A stretch of 64,000 bases of DNA from Pyrrhosoma nymphula (Eukaryota; Arthropoda; Insecta; Odonata; Coenagrionidae), in the NCBI GenBank assembly GCA_963573305.1, contig OY754329.1, positions 76,966,576 to 77,030,575 of the forward strand, given 5' to 3'. Under the pieces are notes generated by a model. That model did no database searches and was not told the origin of the DNA. It worked only from the letters and a program-made list of their open reading frames with translations. Positions 12,562 to 23,500 of this stretch are shown piece after piece. Every line of letters starts with the position of its first letter. The first letter of the stretch is position 1. Made by a program: the position numbers and the translations under genes.

Positions 12562-13551
12562 CAGGGTTGCCAGTGGCCCGGAATATCAGGAAAAGTCACG
12601 GAACTTGAAGATGGGCCTAAAAATCTGGAAAAGTTTTGGAAAATGAGAAAGTACCCTGTCAATAAGCTTTCTGTAAGTCCAAATCAGTTCGTTTTGAATA
12701 AGTGAGGAGAACCATTTTAGGCAGTATCTACCAGTGTGTAGACTAATGGTTTTAAGTACCTTGCCCTAATGAGGCAGTGGATCTTTGATTTGGTGTTTAA
12801 CTACACTGGTCAACAGCATTTTTGTGACAAGGAATGTGATGGGTGTTCTAAGTCGATGGTGATGAATTCGAAAATTAAATAAGTTTTTTATCTATCGGGC
12901 TCGCTGATTTTGTAATTCGCTAATACATTATTCCAAAATTCCTTCAAAACGCTAAAGATTGCTCACTCTGTAATAGTTGATTCCCTTGTTCTGGAGATGT
13001 AATTGTTGGAAAAAAGTGTCAAAATTTATACACAGAATTCTCATACATGTCTTGAAATGATGAACAATCTTCCACTTCCACCACCCCAACTCGTAAGCGG
13101 TGTGGCAATATTGCCAATGAATCATACCCGAGCACGTAGAATCGCAAAAATTCAAATGTTTCAGGCTGTATTTCGTAGAATTTTAACATTTAGAAAAAAG
13201 GGCATATTGTAATTCCACAAAATTGTTTGTTGTGGAGACGAGCCGAGGAGTGACACGGCATTTGGGTGTCGCACGAGTGCGGGAGTTGTGTTTGGAGTAA
13301 CGCCAATGGGACGACGAATAATAAAAATAGTGAAAATCCTTAACACTTCGGTTTACATTCCCTTGATGAACCTCCCCGCGCCCAACCTTCATAGGCGGCT
13401 TACAAGTGCAATTACTAAGTATTCTCTTTTTAAAACGTACAACCGTGTTGCGACTTGCGTCGCAGCCTAGAGTTCTGACGGCTTGGGAAGTGGCAGTTGT
13501 TATTCATCTTGGTTCGTAAAGTCTCGTGCTGTGTTGATCCAGAAGAAAAAC

Positions 13552-14700
13552 ATGCCTCGTGAGTGTGTAAATAACCCTAATTCTTTTTCTTATGTATGCG
13601 GAGAGTTTACTATTAAATCGCAAAAATGACGACTTACTCCGCTTGTGAACATAAAAAAATGGGCCCCTCACATCATGACACACATTTGACATTTGTTAGA
13701 CTTCTGAAAGGATGGTTAAAAGGATCACGTCATATGCCATTTGCTGTTCCCATGATTTGGAGGGAACCGACGGATCATGCAACAGATTGTTATTTCTGCA
13801 TGCAAAAAATAGCTTGGATCACTACGAAAACACATCACATTGAGTATTACACAAATATACCATCTGCTCTGAGGCCTGTGTGTCACAGTGCAGAACTTCC
13901 GATACCAAAGCCTCCGGAAAATATGACCATGAGTGAAGATGAATTTGGTGACGAACACAGAAAAGATACAGAACGAGGTGAAGGAAATCTTCATGCAGAC
14001 CCAACACTTCAAGAGGCCTCTTCATCAAAGGAGCCACACCTTTTCTCACCTTTTACTCAATCATCTTGTGCGTGATTTGAAGTTGTCTAAACAACAGTCT
14101 GAGCTATTAGCTCCTCAATTAAAAAGATGGAATCTTCTAGATCGTGATACGAATGTGAGTGTTTTTCGTAACCGCCGTACAAAATTTTCAGATTACTTTT
14201 CCGACGAAGGTGACGTGGTTTTTTTATTATAACATCCGTTATGGGTACTCTTGACCAAGAACACAGTGTACATGAGTGGCATCTGTACATTGATGCAAGT
14301 TAAGTTAGTCTAAAAGCAAATCTTCTGCACAATGGAAACAAATTTTCATCTATACCGATTGCGATCCGGGGCGGCGGTGGTGTAGTGGTTAACGTGCTCA
14401 ATCCGAAAGTCGCAGGTTCAAATCCTGGTGCCTCCAATTCTTCATATGTTGAAATTTTCAAAAAATGCAATTTATTTTCCGGAAATTTTGGGAGTCAACG
14501 ACAGGCTATCCTCAACTACTCGGCTCCACTGGTATTTCTTTATAACAAACAGCATTTCTTGAACGATCATTTTCATATCTTCCCGGATAACGTAGTTAGC
14601 GATGAGCATGGTGAACGTTTTCACCGAGGTATTTCATAAATAGAAAAGCGGTATCAATGCAAATGAAGTGTTGCAATGCTGTCCGACTACCGCTCAACCT
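13552..14700 (+). pseudogene. Broken gene of an uncharacterised, multicopy arthropod family
   Basis: The start ATG at 13552 opens a piece with CVNNP..F.YVCGEFT (two Cys likely metal-binding), which then hits a stop. The next frame (13626-14075) carries MPFAVPMIWREP, D.CYFC, a LPIPKPPEN segment and an acidic stretch. The third (within 13933-14232) has SKQQSELLAPQLKRWNLL and VSVFRNR. A following piece, 14239-14360, reads HEWHLYIDAS, a stop, then LLHNGN, and 14583-14636 reads VVSDEHGERFHRGIS. These blocks occur in this order in an intact protein family I remember from many arthropods, often in high copy, whose function I do not know. The central third is missing at the SINE. At least two frame changes and two or more stops are present, so no product is expected. 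The location between inverted ends suggests transposon cargo or transposase. Confidence 0.7.
14365..14440 (+). mobile_element. tRNA-headed SINE fragment within the broken gene
   Basis: A box TGGTGTAGTGG at 14378-14388 and B box GGTTCAAATCC at 14415-14425 are near-consensus for pol III. Acceptor and anticodon stems do not pair well, so it is not a working tRNA gene. The 5' side joins a piece ending IPI, and the 3' side joins sequence leading to the C-terminal DEHGERF block, so it sits at the point where the middle of the gene is lost. The 3' limit of the SINE body is uncertain. Confidence 0.65.
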
Positions 14701-14760
14701 TACGAATAGAGGTTCCGGAGGCAAGGTTTCGTAGGAAATCGGGAAGGAAACATTTTTAGG

Positions 14761-14859
14761 TATCCATGATGAGAAAACCACCTTTGGTATTTCCACTAAA
14801 CTTTATTACTGGAACTGGAGCTGAAACTAATAACAAAGGTGGTTTTCACATCATGGATA
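14761..14859. repeat. Short inverted repeat pair
   Basis: TATCCATGATGAGAAAACCA at 14761-14780 continues six bases and pairs with 14834-14859, one or two mismatches over 26 positions, with a 47-base spacer. It is just downstream of the broken gene and may be an internal palindrome of the surrounding element or an independent small foldback. Confidence 0.65.
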
Positions 14860-15910
14860 TCCATAATTTCCACGAGGTCAGTTTTATCATCAGTTTTATT
14901 TTAGGCATGTTTTCTTAACTTAAATTTACTTTTATGTTATTTATTTCTTTTATTCTAACGAGTAATTACACTTTTTAAACCTTTTATGATTGAAATTAAC
15001 GCCTTCCCTCGCAGATAAATGTAGAAAGAATGAAATTAAAAAAATCGGAAGTTCACCGTCTTATTGTCAGATGACTCTGTGGGGAAATGTTCCTCTGCAC
15101 GTTTTGTAATACATGTAATATTTCCTATGATTAGTATTTTAAGGGAATGCGTGTGTAGTCTGTGGCGGTGACGCAGAAACTAACTGGAATTTTATTAAAA
15201 AATCAGTTCTTTAAATTGTTGTGCCCCGAGCCTCCGGCCCTGAACCAGCATGGAGGGAAAAATTGCATCGGCTTTCAAAGATAAAATCATGGCCAGTTTA
15301 TTTATTTTTGATTCGTTGTTCTACGATAGTTAGGATGGGATCAGTGCATGTTTTTTTATGCGAACAATCGATATGAATTGGATAATCCGGGATTTTTTTT
15401 GGTTTTCCGGATGTCTCGTGAAAACTCAGGCTGATGGGTATAAACCACTTACACATTTGAATTCAGCGATAAAATATCTATCAGGATCAGGTATTTTCCT
15501 TCGTGTGACAGAAATAAAGTTTCATTTTTTAAACCAGTGCTAGTAATTAAACCTTTAAACTAAGCTCTGGTCCTCTTCTTTACCCTCATGCTGAGAAAGA
15601 TAGACTTTTTTTCTCCTCGGATTGTGCACAAGTGATTCATGACCCTCGTCGTGGCCGTGATCTAAGAATAATATGCCATGAGTGAGGAAGCCCTTTTTCC
15701 CTGGAAGTGATGGTGGTGGCACTCCGTTTTTGGAAAAACTTTATTGTCTCGCAGGACTTGCGTTATTGTGCTCTGCTCCTATTAGTGCGCCTTCTTTAAA
15801 ATACATACTTACCAAAGAACGTATATTTTCTCCTGGAGAAATGAAATTTCTGACCTGAAAAACTTGGAAAATTCCTGGGATTTCATGATATCCCGTCTGT
15901 AGCAACCCCG

Positions 15911-17144
15911 ATGGGTGAATCATTTATAATACTATCAAAATCTATTTCATTTGTTATTTGATGTTTTACAGATAAAAGGAAAAGATCCTTTAATAGTTTT
16001 TTTGTGATTACTAGTAAGTTTTACTCTCGTGGTAGGTAGGTATAACCTTTACTCATCTTTTTTTTATTTTCGAGTTTTGCTCACCCTTTACCGCGGGAAG
16101 TAACTGGTTTTCTGGGTTTTATCTCTTCTTCCAAAATTCCTTCATTCTTTCGCTGTGGTTCCTCCTCCTTTCTTTTGACTAGGGGTTCTTTGGCTCTTTT
16201 TCTGTGTTTCTTTCAAGAACCACTTATATCCATCAACCTTTCTTCGAAAAATCTCTTTATTCCAGATATCTTCTCGTTGAATGCCAACCTCTTTCATATT
16301 CTTTTATGTTTGCTCAACACATTTTTTTTGTCGCCTTTAATTTGGTGATGTAGTTTTTCTTCATTGTGAAATTAAATTAACTTTTGTAACTTCCTAACTG
16401 GCTCATTGGTAACAATCCCCGACTGGTTTCAAAACTTCTATTGCTACAATCCTCTTTATAATGTCTCGAAAAAGTTGTACTTGAGTGAGCAATGAACTCT
16501 AAATTCCAAAACGTTAACCCGCGAACCATAAAACTTATTGATTTTCTTTTCCAGTCTATAATTACTCATTCTGATTATGATTTCATTAAGCTTCATTCTT
16601 CTTTTGCGCGTTGTATATGTGATCTTAAACACTTTACTGCAGATTATTTTTACACTCCGTATTATAAAAAGTGTTTAAATATTTTGAATACCAAAAGTGC
16701 CTTCACGACGAAATTGCCGCCCCGGGGCTCTTTGCCCGTCCCCTAGCTGCGCCAATTCTCCGAGGGCTGTGATAAGTGTGCGGGGTGGGTGGGGTGAATG
16801 CGTTGAGGAGGAGGGAGGGAGTATCATAACGTTGAGGAGAGCTGTTGGTGCACCGAATGTGGCTCCCTGGGCGGTAGCCGATACAGAGAATTTTAGGAAG
16901 CTGGGAGCCTGGAAAAAGGGGCTCTACCCTCTCCTTATAATCCCTCGGGATGTGACCTTTTAAGTCAACAATTTTGCAATAGAAAATTGATTGCTTTCAC
17001 ATACTTGAGTTGATGTTTTTATTCAATTTTAACTCTTTAAAAATGGTTTCTATTGAAAATATAAAAAATACTTCTAATTAATATGATTTTTATTCCATCA
17101 TATATATGTCACACACGCTTGCCATAGATAACTTGAAAATTTCT
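15911..17144. other. No gene recognised; GC-rich segment at about 16715-16960
   Basis: AT-rich with an isolated GC-rich part. CCGGGGCTCTTTGCCCG followed by TCCCCTAGCTGCG (16721-16750) resembles CCCGGCCCTCTGGGCCGTG followed by TCCCGTAGTTGCC at 42711-42741, suggesting a shared, very diverged repeat end. Reading into it from upstream, an 84-codon ORF (16492-16746) is open with no known domain. Confidence 0.35.
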
Positions 17145-17450
17145 ACTAGGCGAGTTTCAGAATGGGCCGCAGTATATTATTTTAACTCCTCAGTATTTTT
17201 CTAGAGCTGATAGGAGTTACAAAATAAGAGATTCGCCGCATAACTGATGTGTACGAAATTTCTTCTTTTTTCGAACCATTAGTGACTACAAAAAACAAGA
17301 GCGTGACTCGTATATACTCAGTTAACATTCTGTTCGCTGCCATCTTCTCCTCTTTACTTTTCCTCCCCTCTTCCCTTTACATTGCTGGTGTCCTTACATC
17401 CCATGCCATACGCCCCTGCAGCGGCTAGCAGGGTAGTATGTTGATGGATA
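17145..17450 (+). repeat. Dispersed repeat R, copy A
   Basis: Matches the copy at 35770-36130 over several blocks: GGCGAGTTTCAG, TATTATTTTAAC.CCTCAGTAT, AGAGCTGATAG, then a C/T-rich block, then TGGTGTCCTTACATCCCATG..ATACGCC and GTAGTATG. It is diverged and has no ORF. Its best-preserved relatives form the tandem block at 51290-53290. Confidence 0.55.
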
Positions 17451-18789
17451 TGTGTATTTTGACCTTCCTCCTTCTCCTCCTTGTGGCCCTGAAGATTACG
17501 GCCTATAGGATCCTTCCATCGCTGGGGAAACGTGTTGATTCGTAGGCAAACTATTTATTTCACGGGAGCTTTCCATTTTTAATACTAACTTACAATTACG
17601 CAGCATATTTCATTCAATATACATGAAATTGATAAATACAAAAATCAATATAAACAATTTAAGAAAATCAAGCATGATATATTTGTTGTTTTTAAATTTT
17701 CATTAGGTAATTACGTACATTTTTTAAACACGTGCCGTCTCATGATGCATATCAATATTTTCTCCTAATTTATTGTAATTACGAATCACACGAGTTACAG
17801 GTTCATGGTATGGAAAGTTTGATCGGCAAAATTTAATTTAGTACAATGCATTGTTCCTTGTTGAGGTGAATATACAATTTAAACGTATAAGTTCAAGTAA
17901 TGGTGGACAGCCATAACAATTGTTGCACAGCTTACGTAGGAATATGAAATGAAGCTTTTGTCTTCTCAAAAATAAGGGACATAAACCAAATATCTTCATA
18001 GTGTCTTTGTATGGAATAACATTTTATAAATATCAGTACACATAATAGTTAACTGATTTAAAAAAAATTATATTGCACCCTCTTCATTTGTTAAGAAGTT
18101 ACTTAAAATAAGGTATAGAACAGAAAGAAAATTCCAACCATCACTGCCTCTGCTGCAGTATCAATGTATTCGGGCGCACGGAATCCAGGGAAAGGGTGTA
18201 GGGTTGGGAAGAGTGAAAGCCTTGAGTATATGCTACGCCACACGACTTAGATGTGAAGCGGGTGCCTACTTCGCCACTCGCTAAGGGGTTTCTGACTTTG
18301 CACACTGGTGAGTCGCGTTTGATAGGGGAAGATTTGAGGAGCGAGAGGGTCGTCATACATACCGCCACTGAATTATAATAATTCACTGTCTTATTCTTCT
18401 TCATGTGAGATTTCAGTCTGTTCAGTGCCAATTCATTTTCCTCACGTACATTCTTGCCACCTCTTCCGTGATCGTCAAGCACTTCTTTATCCTTCTAGGC
18501 ATTTATATCTCGAAATTTTCTCTGTCACTTTGTCTTTCATTCTGTATAAGTGGCCATTCTACATATTTATTCGATCTTAGAGCCCATGTTTTTTTATTGC
18601 TGGTGTTTTGCATTCTTCTCTTTTATTAATATTGTTTAATCGATTTTTCTTATTTTTCCAAGAATTATTTTGGGTTTCTCTATTTCGGTCCATTTCAAAT
18701 TGTTTGTATAATTTTTGTAACTCAGCACAAGAAGTAAGGAAGCATTTTATTGAAACACATGTTTGAAGCATGCTCTTGAAACAGTAAAG
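17451..18789. other. No gene recognised; one unassigned minus-strand ORF
   Basis: AT-rich. A 113-codon minus-strand ORF at 18141-18482 has mixed composition and a C-terminal TLSLDSVRPNTLILQQRQ. I could not assign it; it may be a repeat-derived reading frame. No splice-site context was apparent. Confidence 0.3.
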
Positions 18790-19255
18790 CCTGGACTATA
18801 ATAGCTGCAGAGCGAAAGAGATTTGAAGCAATGGAGAAGTGGTGCTACCGAAGAATGATGGATATCAAATGGTTCCATCTCCCACACACCCTGGAGGTGG
18901 CTTGCAGGGTATTTTGTAGATGAAGGGGAGAATCACTAACGAGTCTAACACGGTCTTGCGAAGTAATCAGTAACTAGGTCTTGCGAAGAGTTGGAGAGAA
19001 AAGAAGCATGATGAAACTGCGGAAAAGAAGTGACAAACTTATTGGACACATTTTGTGACACTGCGTCCTATTGACTACAGTAATGGGAGGAGAAACAAAA
19101 AGGAAAACTCACGGGAGGAGACCAATAATGGAAAATCATGAAGGACGCCAAAATGAATAATTATGAAGAAATGAAACATTTGGCCGAGAAGAGATTAGAG
19201 GTCAGAGCTTCAGCAAAATAACCTTCGGATCAATGACTGTAGATGAGTAAAATTT
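18790..19255 (+). pseudogene. LINE ORF2 C-terminal relic (non-F family)
   Basis: At 18796-18890 one frame reads AAERKRFEAMEKWCYRRMM, matching the usual (A/T)AERKRLEAFEMWCYRRML block of RTE-like polyproteins. Further on, frames give KLIGHIL, then THGRRP, NNYEEMKHLAEKRLEVRASA and PSD near 19150-19235, in the usual order. Multiple stops and frame changes; the intervening 18890-18990 is unreadable. It is dead. Confidence 0.65.
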
Positions 19256-20139
19256 GATATTGAGTTGTAAAGGAACTTCATTTATACTTGCCAAAAAGGT
19301 GAAGATAAAACAGCTCAATCACAATGCCGTCACTATTTATCACTGTTCTTCTGCATAAGCTCTTTTCCGAAGGTCAAACCGCCAAATCATTGATTTCCAC
19401 CGCCAATGCCCTCAGTACCCGAATACTATGGACAACGTGTCTTTTTATGTACATGAAACTTCTCTAAACTAAATTAAGCGCAGCCTGTCACCACATTGAA
19501 CGCAGTTGACTCAACGAGAAGAGAAATTATTGATTTAAACAGAGAAAGGACTAACGAAACTAACTCACTTAACGACTTATTATCGTATTTTCTTTGCTTT
19601 CATATTTCCTTGTCTCCTTCTCTCGAATCATCAATGTCACCCCTGCGTCATATGGTATATTTTGTCATGCTAGATATTTCAACGGTAACTAGCAGCTCTT
19701 GAAAAGAGGGAGAGAAAAAATGTTCAAGTCCCTAACGACGAATTGGATAGGAAGGTAGGGGACCTGCGGGGAACCAACCTTTGGGTTTAGCAACTGATAG
19801 AACCAGAATCAGGAAGACCGAAATATTCCTACTCATCCGTGATAACCTATAACAAACCTTTTTGATTAATATATTTATTTCTAGTTCACTGTTTAACTGA
19901 TAACACGAAGGGGTGTGAGTCAGGATCAAATATGTGCCCAATGAAAATGCCTTGAAGCCGTTGACATCACTGGTATTCCAATATTTACTCCATCATGAAT
20001 TCGAGCATCATTTAGTATAATTGCCTCAAGCAGAAAAAATATTCTTTTGGTTAAATTTGGAGGATATCGGAACTAGCCACGGTAGGTATTGCCTTTACGG
20101 AGCCACTCGCAAGTGCACATAAGTGCGAAAATTCCACAG
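19256..20139. other. No feature recognised
   Basis: AT-rich sequence with short ORFs only. Nothing supported. Confidence 0.5.
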
Positions 20140-20260
20140 AGTAAAAAATTATACGCATTTACCGGGACTCGAATCCGGATCCCTAGACATCGCACTGAGT
20201 GCTAAAACCCACAGGGGAGATGGAATCCTTGGTAGCTTAGCTGGTTACAAGCTGTAACGA
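20140..20260 (-). mobile_element. tRNA-like SINE remnant(s)
   Basis: On the minus strand a good B box, GGATTCGAGTCCCGG, is at 20163-20177 and leads to a T-rich tail, parallel to the plus-strand segment at 2735-2770. On the plus strand TGGTAGCTTAGCTGG at 20229-20243 is a textbook A box with no B box after it. The two halves face each other, so this is either two truncated SINEs or one rearranged copy. Confidence 0.5.
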
Positions 20261-21299
20261 AACTTGCGACCGAAACTTTTCACTGAAGCTGGCCGACGCA
20301 ACTTGCTGACGCGCGCAGAGAAAAGCCCCGCCTTAAATAGATGGTGGTGGAAGTATACCATCTCTAAGACTGTTTTCGGAAGCGCAGGATCACAAAAATG
20401 AGGCACCCTAGTTCATCCAATCCGAAAACGCCGTTTCGTCAAAGGTCGGCGGATTAGCTCACGTGACCTCCGGCAGCAGAAGGGTGGGGGGAAGTCGGAC
20501 GTGTCGGTGCGGGTCGGCAAGAGGAGGCTTTTTTTAACGTCGACCTCCTTGAGAGAGAAATGATACCGACAGCTCGGCTGATGCATCAGCAAGTAGCCAG
20601 AAATAAGATTTGACTGCGCATGAGCAATGAAATTTGGCTATCCAAATACTATATGTATCAATATTTTATATAAGTTTACTATTGAGTAATATACCTATTC
20701 TGTTACTTGGTGTGTTGTTAGATTAATTGTACCCCGTTAACCTATTCGGTGACCGAAGTTTTTAAGTGACGGACGTGGCAACTGAAATAATTTCCTCGGT
20801 TTAGTCACAAGACGAATCATCTTTCCTCCGTGAAATTTTCTTTCTTTCGTTTGATTATGTCCAGCTCCTTACCCTTTATCATTTCCCAGCTCCTCACATT
20901 TTTGCTTGATTTGCTTGTACCCGTCCTCTCCCCCTAGTAAACCATCACCCTTTTTCCCAAGCACGTATTTGCAAGAGAGAGACGGAAGGACAGGTTGCAA
21001 CCGGTCGAGTTTGTTCAAATTGGAGTCGAAATTTAGTTTTTTTATCTTGTATGTCAGTACGCCGCTTGGTAAATTCACTTGAAATTCATGCTGTTCAGTC
21101 ATAATGCCTATAGAAAGCTAGGCATCGCCCATGTTGTTTGATTGATAGCGATTTGTTCAATAGTGATGCAAACTTAATTGCGTTATTCACGCAAAGACGT
21201 TTTTCGCAGCAGAAGAAAGGAGACGTTTGGTTGATCACTTGTTGTGGTTATGGGAAGAAAGGCCTTTGTAGGAGATCAACAGAGGTCTAAACATTTATG
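20261..21299. other. No gene confirmed; one plausible minus-strand ORF
   Basis: A CpG-bearing start (20300-20540) passes into AT-rich DNA. The minus-strand ORF at 20869-21102 (77 codons, plus an open C-terminal run in a neighbouring reading) has a soluble, lysine-rich composition with FQVNLPSGVLTYKIKKLNF near its start. I do not recognise it. It could be a LINE ORF1 scrap, an exon, or chance. Confidence 0.25.
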
Positions 21300-21380
21300 T
21301 TACCCAGGGTTTATCCCGCCTTACCAGTCTTAAGCGAGGTAAGTTCGAATCCCAGTGTAGGCGAATGATTTATTTCACTG
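21300..21380 (+). mobile_element. Degenerate tRNA-headed SINE
   Basis: B box GTTCGAATCCC at 21343-21353 sits in TTAAGCGAGGTAAGTTCGAATC, followed by CAGTGTAGGCGAATG and a T-rich stretch. The A box is degraded (about 21305). The AGGTAAGT inside is part of this head and not a splice donor. Confidence 0.5.
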
Positions 21381-21743
21381 TAAATTCCACACAATGGCAT
21401 ATAGTTATATAAATGAAAGGGATTGATTTCTTTAGAGGAATTATTATCTCCACAAGCCTGCGTGTTGTGTTACCTATCAGTACGTATCCTTTACTTTTAA
21501 ACTGTTACTTAAATCCTTTTTAAAACTCAGATTAGGTAACTGAGAAGTGCCAGGGACACTCACAGATAACACTCAAGCCACCTATCAGTTGTACCCAATC
21601 GGAGTTTTTCGGAAACTCCGTGAAGGCTACATACTGGTAGGTCCCACAGCACAATGGTTTGCGGTAATATTAATCCCACTTCAGGAATCAATATTTTATA
21701 TCTTCCATGGTCCGCGAGTGAACTTCGTGAAACTTCGAGTTCA
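21381..21743. other. No feature recognised
   Basis: AT-rich. The overlapping ORFs on both strands (about 21547-21814) run into the palindrome and carry no known motif. Confidence 0.45.
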
Positions 21744-21944
21744 TAATGAAATAAATATACTTTGTATATTCCACACAAATTTTTAATGATATAAAACCCG
21801 ACCGGTTTCAACACTTTCTTGTCATTATCAAGGGATAATACTAAAATGTATTATCCCTTGATAATTACACGAAAGTGTTGAAACCATTAAAAGGGTTTAT
21901 ACCATTCAAATTTGTGTGGAATATACAGTTTATTTATTTCATTA
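21744..21944. mobile_element. 201-bp near-perfect palindrome (foldback MITE)
   Basis: Left arm 21744-21840 and right arm 21849-21944 are inverted repeats with a few mismatches and short indels, around an 8-base centre CTAAAATG. Outer ends read TAATGAAATAAAT on both arms; middle parts share ATATTCCACACAAATTT, and the innermost 17 bases (GATAATA/TATTATC side) match exactly. Each arm also contains the string CTTGATAAT.AC ... GTTGAAACC (minus strand 21802-21832; plus strand 21857-21885), which resembles the motif in the 260-bp element at 40811-41070. No target duplication was found. Confidence 0.85.
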
Positions 21945-23129
21945 CGGTCAATATTTTATACGACCATTGAATAACTATAATTTTCGCTTTCTTTTTCCTA
22001 TATTTTAAATATTTCTTATTTCCATGTTATACTGTTGATATCAACTCCTTATTCTGTTAACTTGCTAATACTATTTTCTTTTTCCCTATTATATTGTCTG
22101 AATTTTATGATTTAATGAACGTTTGTGTCTTGATCTACCATGTGACAATTAGTTAGGCGAAGGAAGGAACTCTAAATAGTCTCAATCTCGATCCACTTGA
22201 TAAAGTCATTTATGTATCCATCTACCTTTCCTTAAAGACGTAAATGACATCAACCAACAAATGTTCAGCGTCCTGGACGGAATGAAAAAAGTTAATGCGT
22301 AGTTGAAAATAATGTTGTTTTCGCCCAAAGGGCATCTTGCCTACTTAGAATCTTCGAGTTTCAATCTTAGAAATGTCCATTATTGCCTGGACATTCTTCA
22401 GAAATAATTCAACTCATGCAGACGAGTACACCAAGACAGAAGGCATCACTTATTTTTTCGAACCTTGGTCATGGTAACTTATTGTTCATTTACTATTTGA
22501 ATATAGAACGAAACAAAACTGCAACACGTTTGCTGTGATTGCTATACTTAATCAGTTCTTCGTCGTGATAATTTCCATGAATTGATTACATTAATTCACC
22601 GTGGGTTTTCGTTTTAAAGTCATATTAATAATTTAAAATTATAATTTAATGAAGTGAAACCTTCTAGGGCGTTTCAAATCAAAGCTGATTCCGTCCTCAG
22701 AATCATGCACCGGCTAGCGTATTCCCTTGCTAGATCAATCACCATGTTAAATAGGCTAAAGCTTCAGAGGACACAAGAGAATATAATCGTTCTGAGTCTG
22801 TCTTGGAAAAAACGTAGTGATTCCGTGCGTTGGACCCCACAGAAGATCCCAAGGTAGCACACTAAGCGTAACGGAGGGAGATAACTTGGGAATACGTCCG
22901 GTTTGACGCTTTCTTTAGTGATTTGCAACACTCCTACGGAGCGTCCCACACTCAGTGGGTTTTATGGAGAGCAATGTTGCCAAACCTTCGAGTAGTCCGT
23001 GTACTCACTACAAGGCCTCGCAGGTAACTGATTTAAGAGCCGCGTTTAATTAATGAAAGTTCCTTCAGGAAATTATATTTGCAAATCGGAAGACTCATAT
23101 ATTCCCTGTTAGTATACTGTATAGCTCTA
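21945..23129. other. No feature recognised
   Basis: AT-rich sequence with short ORFs on both strands around 22650-22950; no supportable gene. Confidence 0.5.
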
Positions 23130-23500
23130 TGCTAACCTTAATGCAGCTACTGGAAACATCGCAACTCCGCTTTGTAATTTTTCACACTTTTTCTTGAATG
23201 CGCTGCCACTCACACCATTTTAGACTTGAGGGTAGGTCTAGATGCATCTTATACAAGTAGTGGGAGAGGGAGTCAAGGATTCCGTGCCGGCCCTCGAGTT
23301 CCTGGTGAACCCAGGTCTTCTTCGCCTTCGCTGCAGAAGATGAGGTAGATTTCGCGGACATGCTGACGTATTTAGGAATCACTTCCCTCTTTAGGCACAT
23401 AGAATTGAAGAAAATGTTCTAAATTGCCTCTCGAAGCTTGATGGGGAGTTTAGTGAACAGATCCACCTGATGGTTGCTCTTGCGTTTCCATTAAAGTTGA
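23130..23500 (-). pseudogene. Possible Penelope-like element ORF fragment
   Basis: The minus strand frame reads LPIKLREAI, a stop, then CLKREVIPKYVSMSAKS, a Ser/Ala-Lys run, and LSHYLYKMHLDLPSSLKWCEW (23200-23400). This order (CL.R..IPK.V, then L...LY..HL.L...L) resembles the N-terminal region of Penelope-like polyproteins as I remember it. No reverse-transcriptase part is nearby. It could instead be an unrelated ORF; the evidence is pattern recall only. Confidence 0.35.

Larger units (their letters stand above)
12562..15910 (+). mobile_element. Probable degenerate DNA transposon (about 3.35 kb) with diverged inverted ends
   Basis: The left end starts CAGGGTTGCCAGTGG and continues CCGGAATATCAGGAAAA. 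The right end, reverse-complemented, starts CGGGGTTGCTACAGACGGG and continues ATATCATGAAATCCC, so the two ends align as diverged terminal inverted repeats. The CAGGGTTGC start recalls hAT-like ends in arthropods, but I cannot assign a superfamily. No matching target duplication is seen (AATAATAT on the left, ATGGGTGA on the right), so the two ends could also be separate relics. Between them lie a broken gene (13552-14700), a SINE and a small inverted repeat, all explained separately. 14861-15840 holds nothing else I recognise. Confidence 0.5.

Noticed and set aside
14365..14440. A functional tRNA gene
   Set aside because: A and B boxes are good, but acceptor and anticodon stems do not pair; it is embedded in a transposon relic. 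Called a SINE head.
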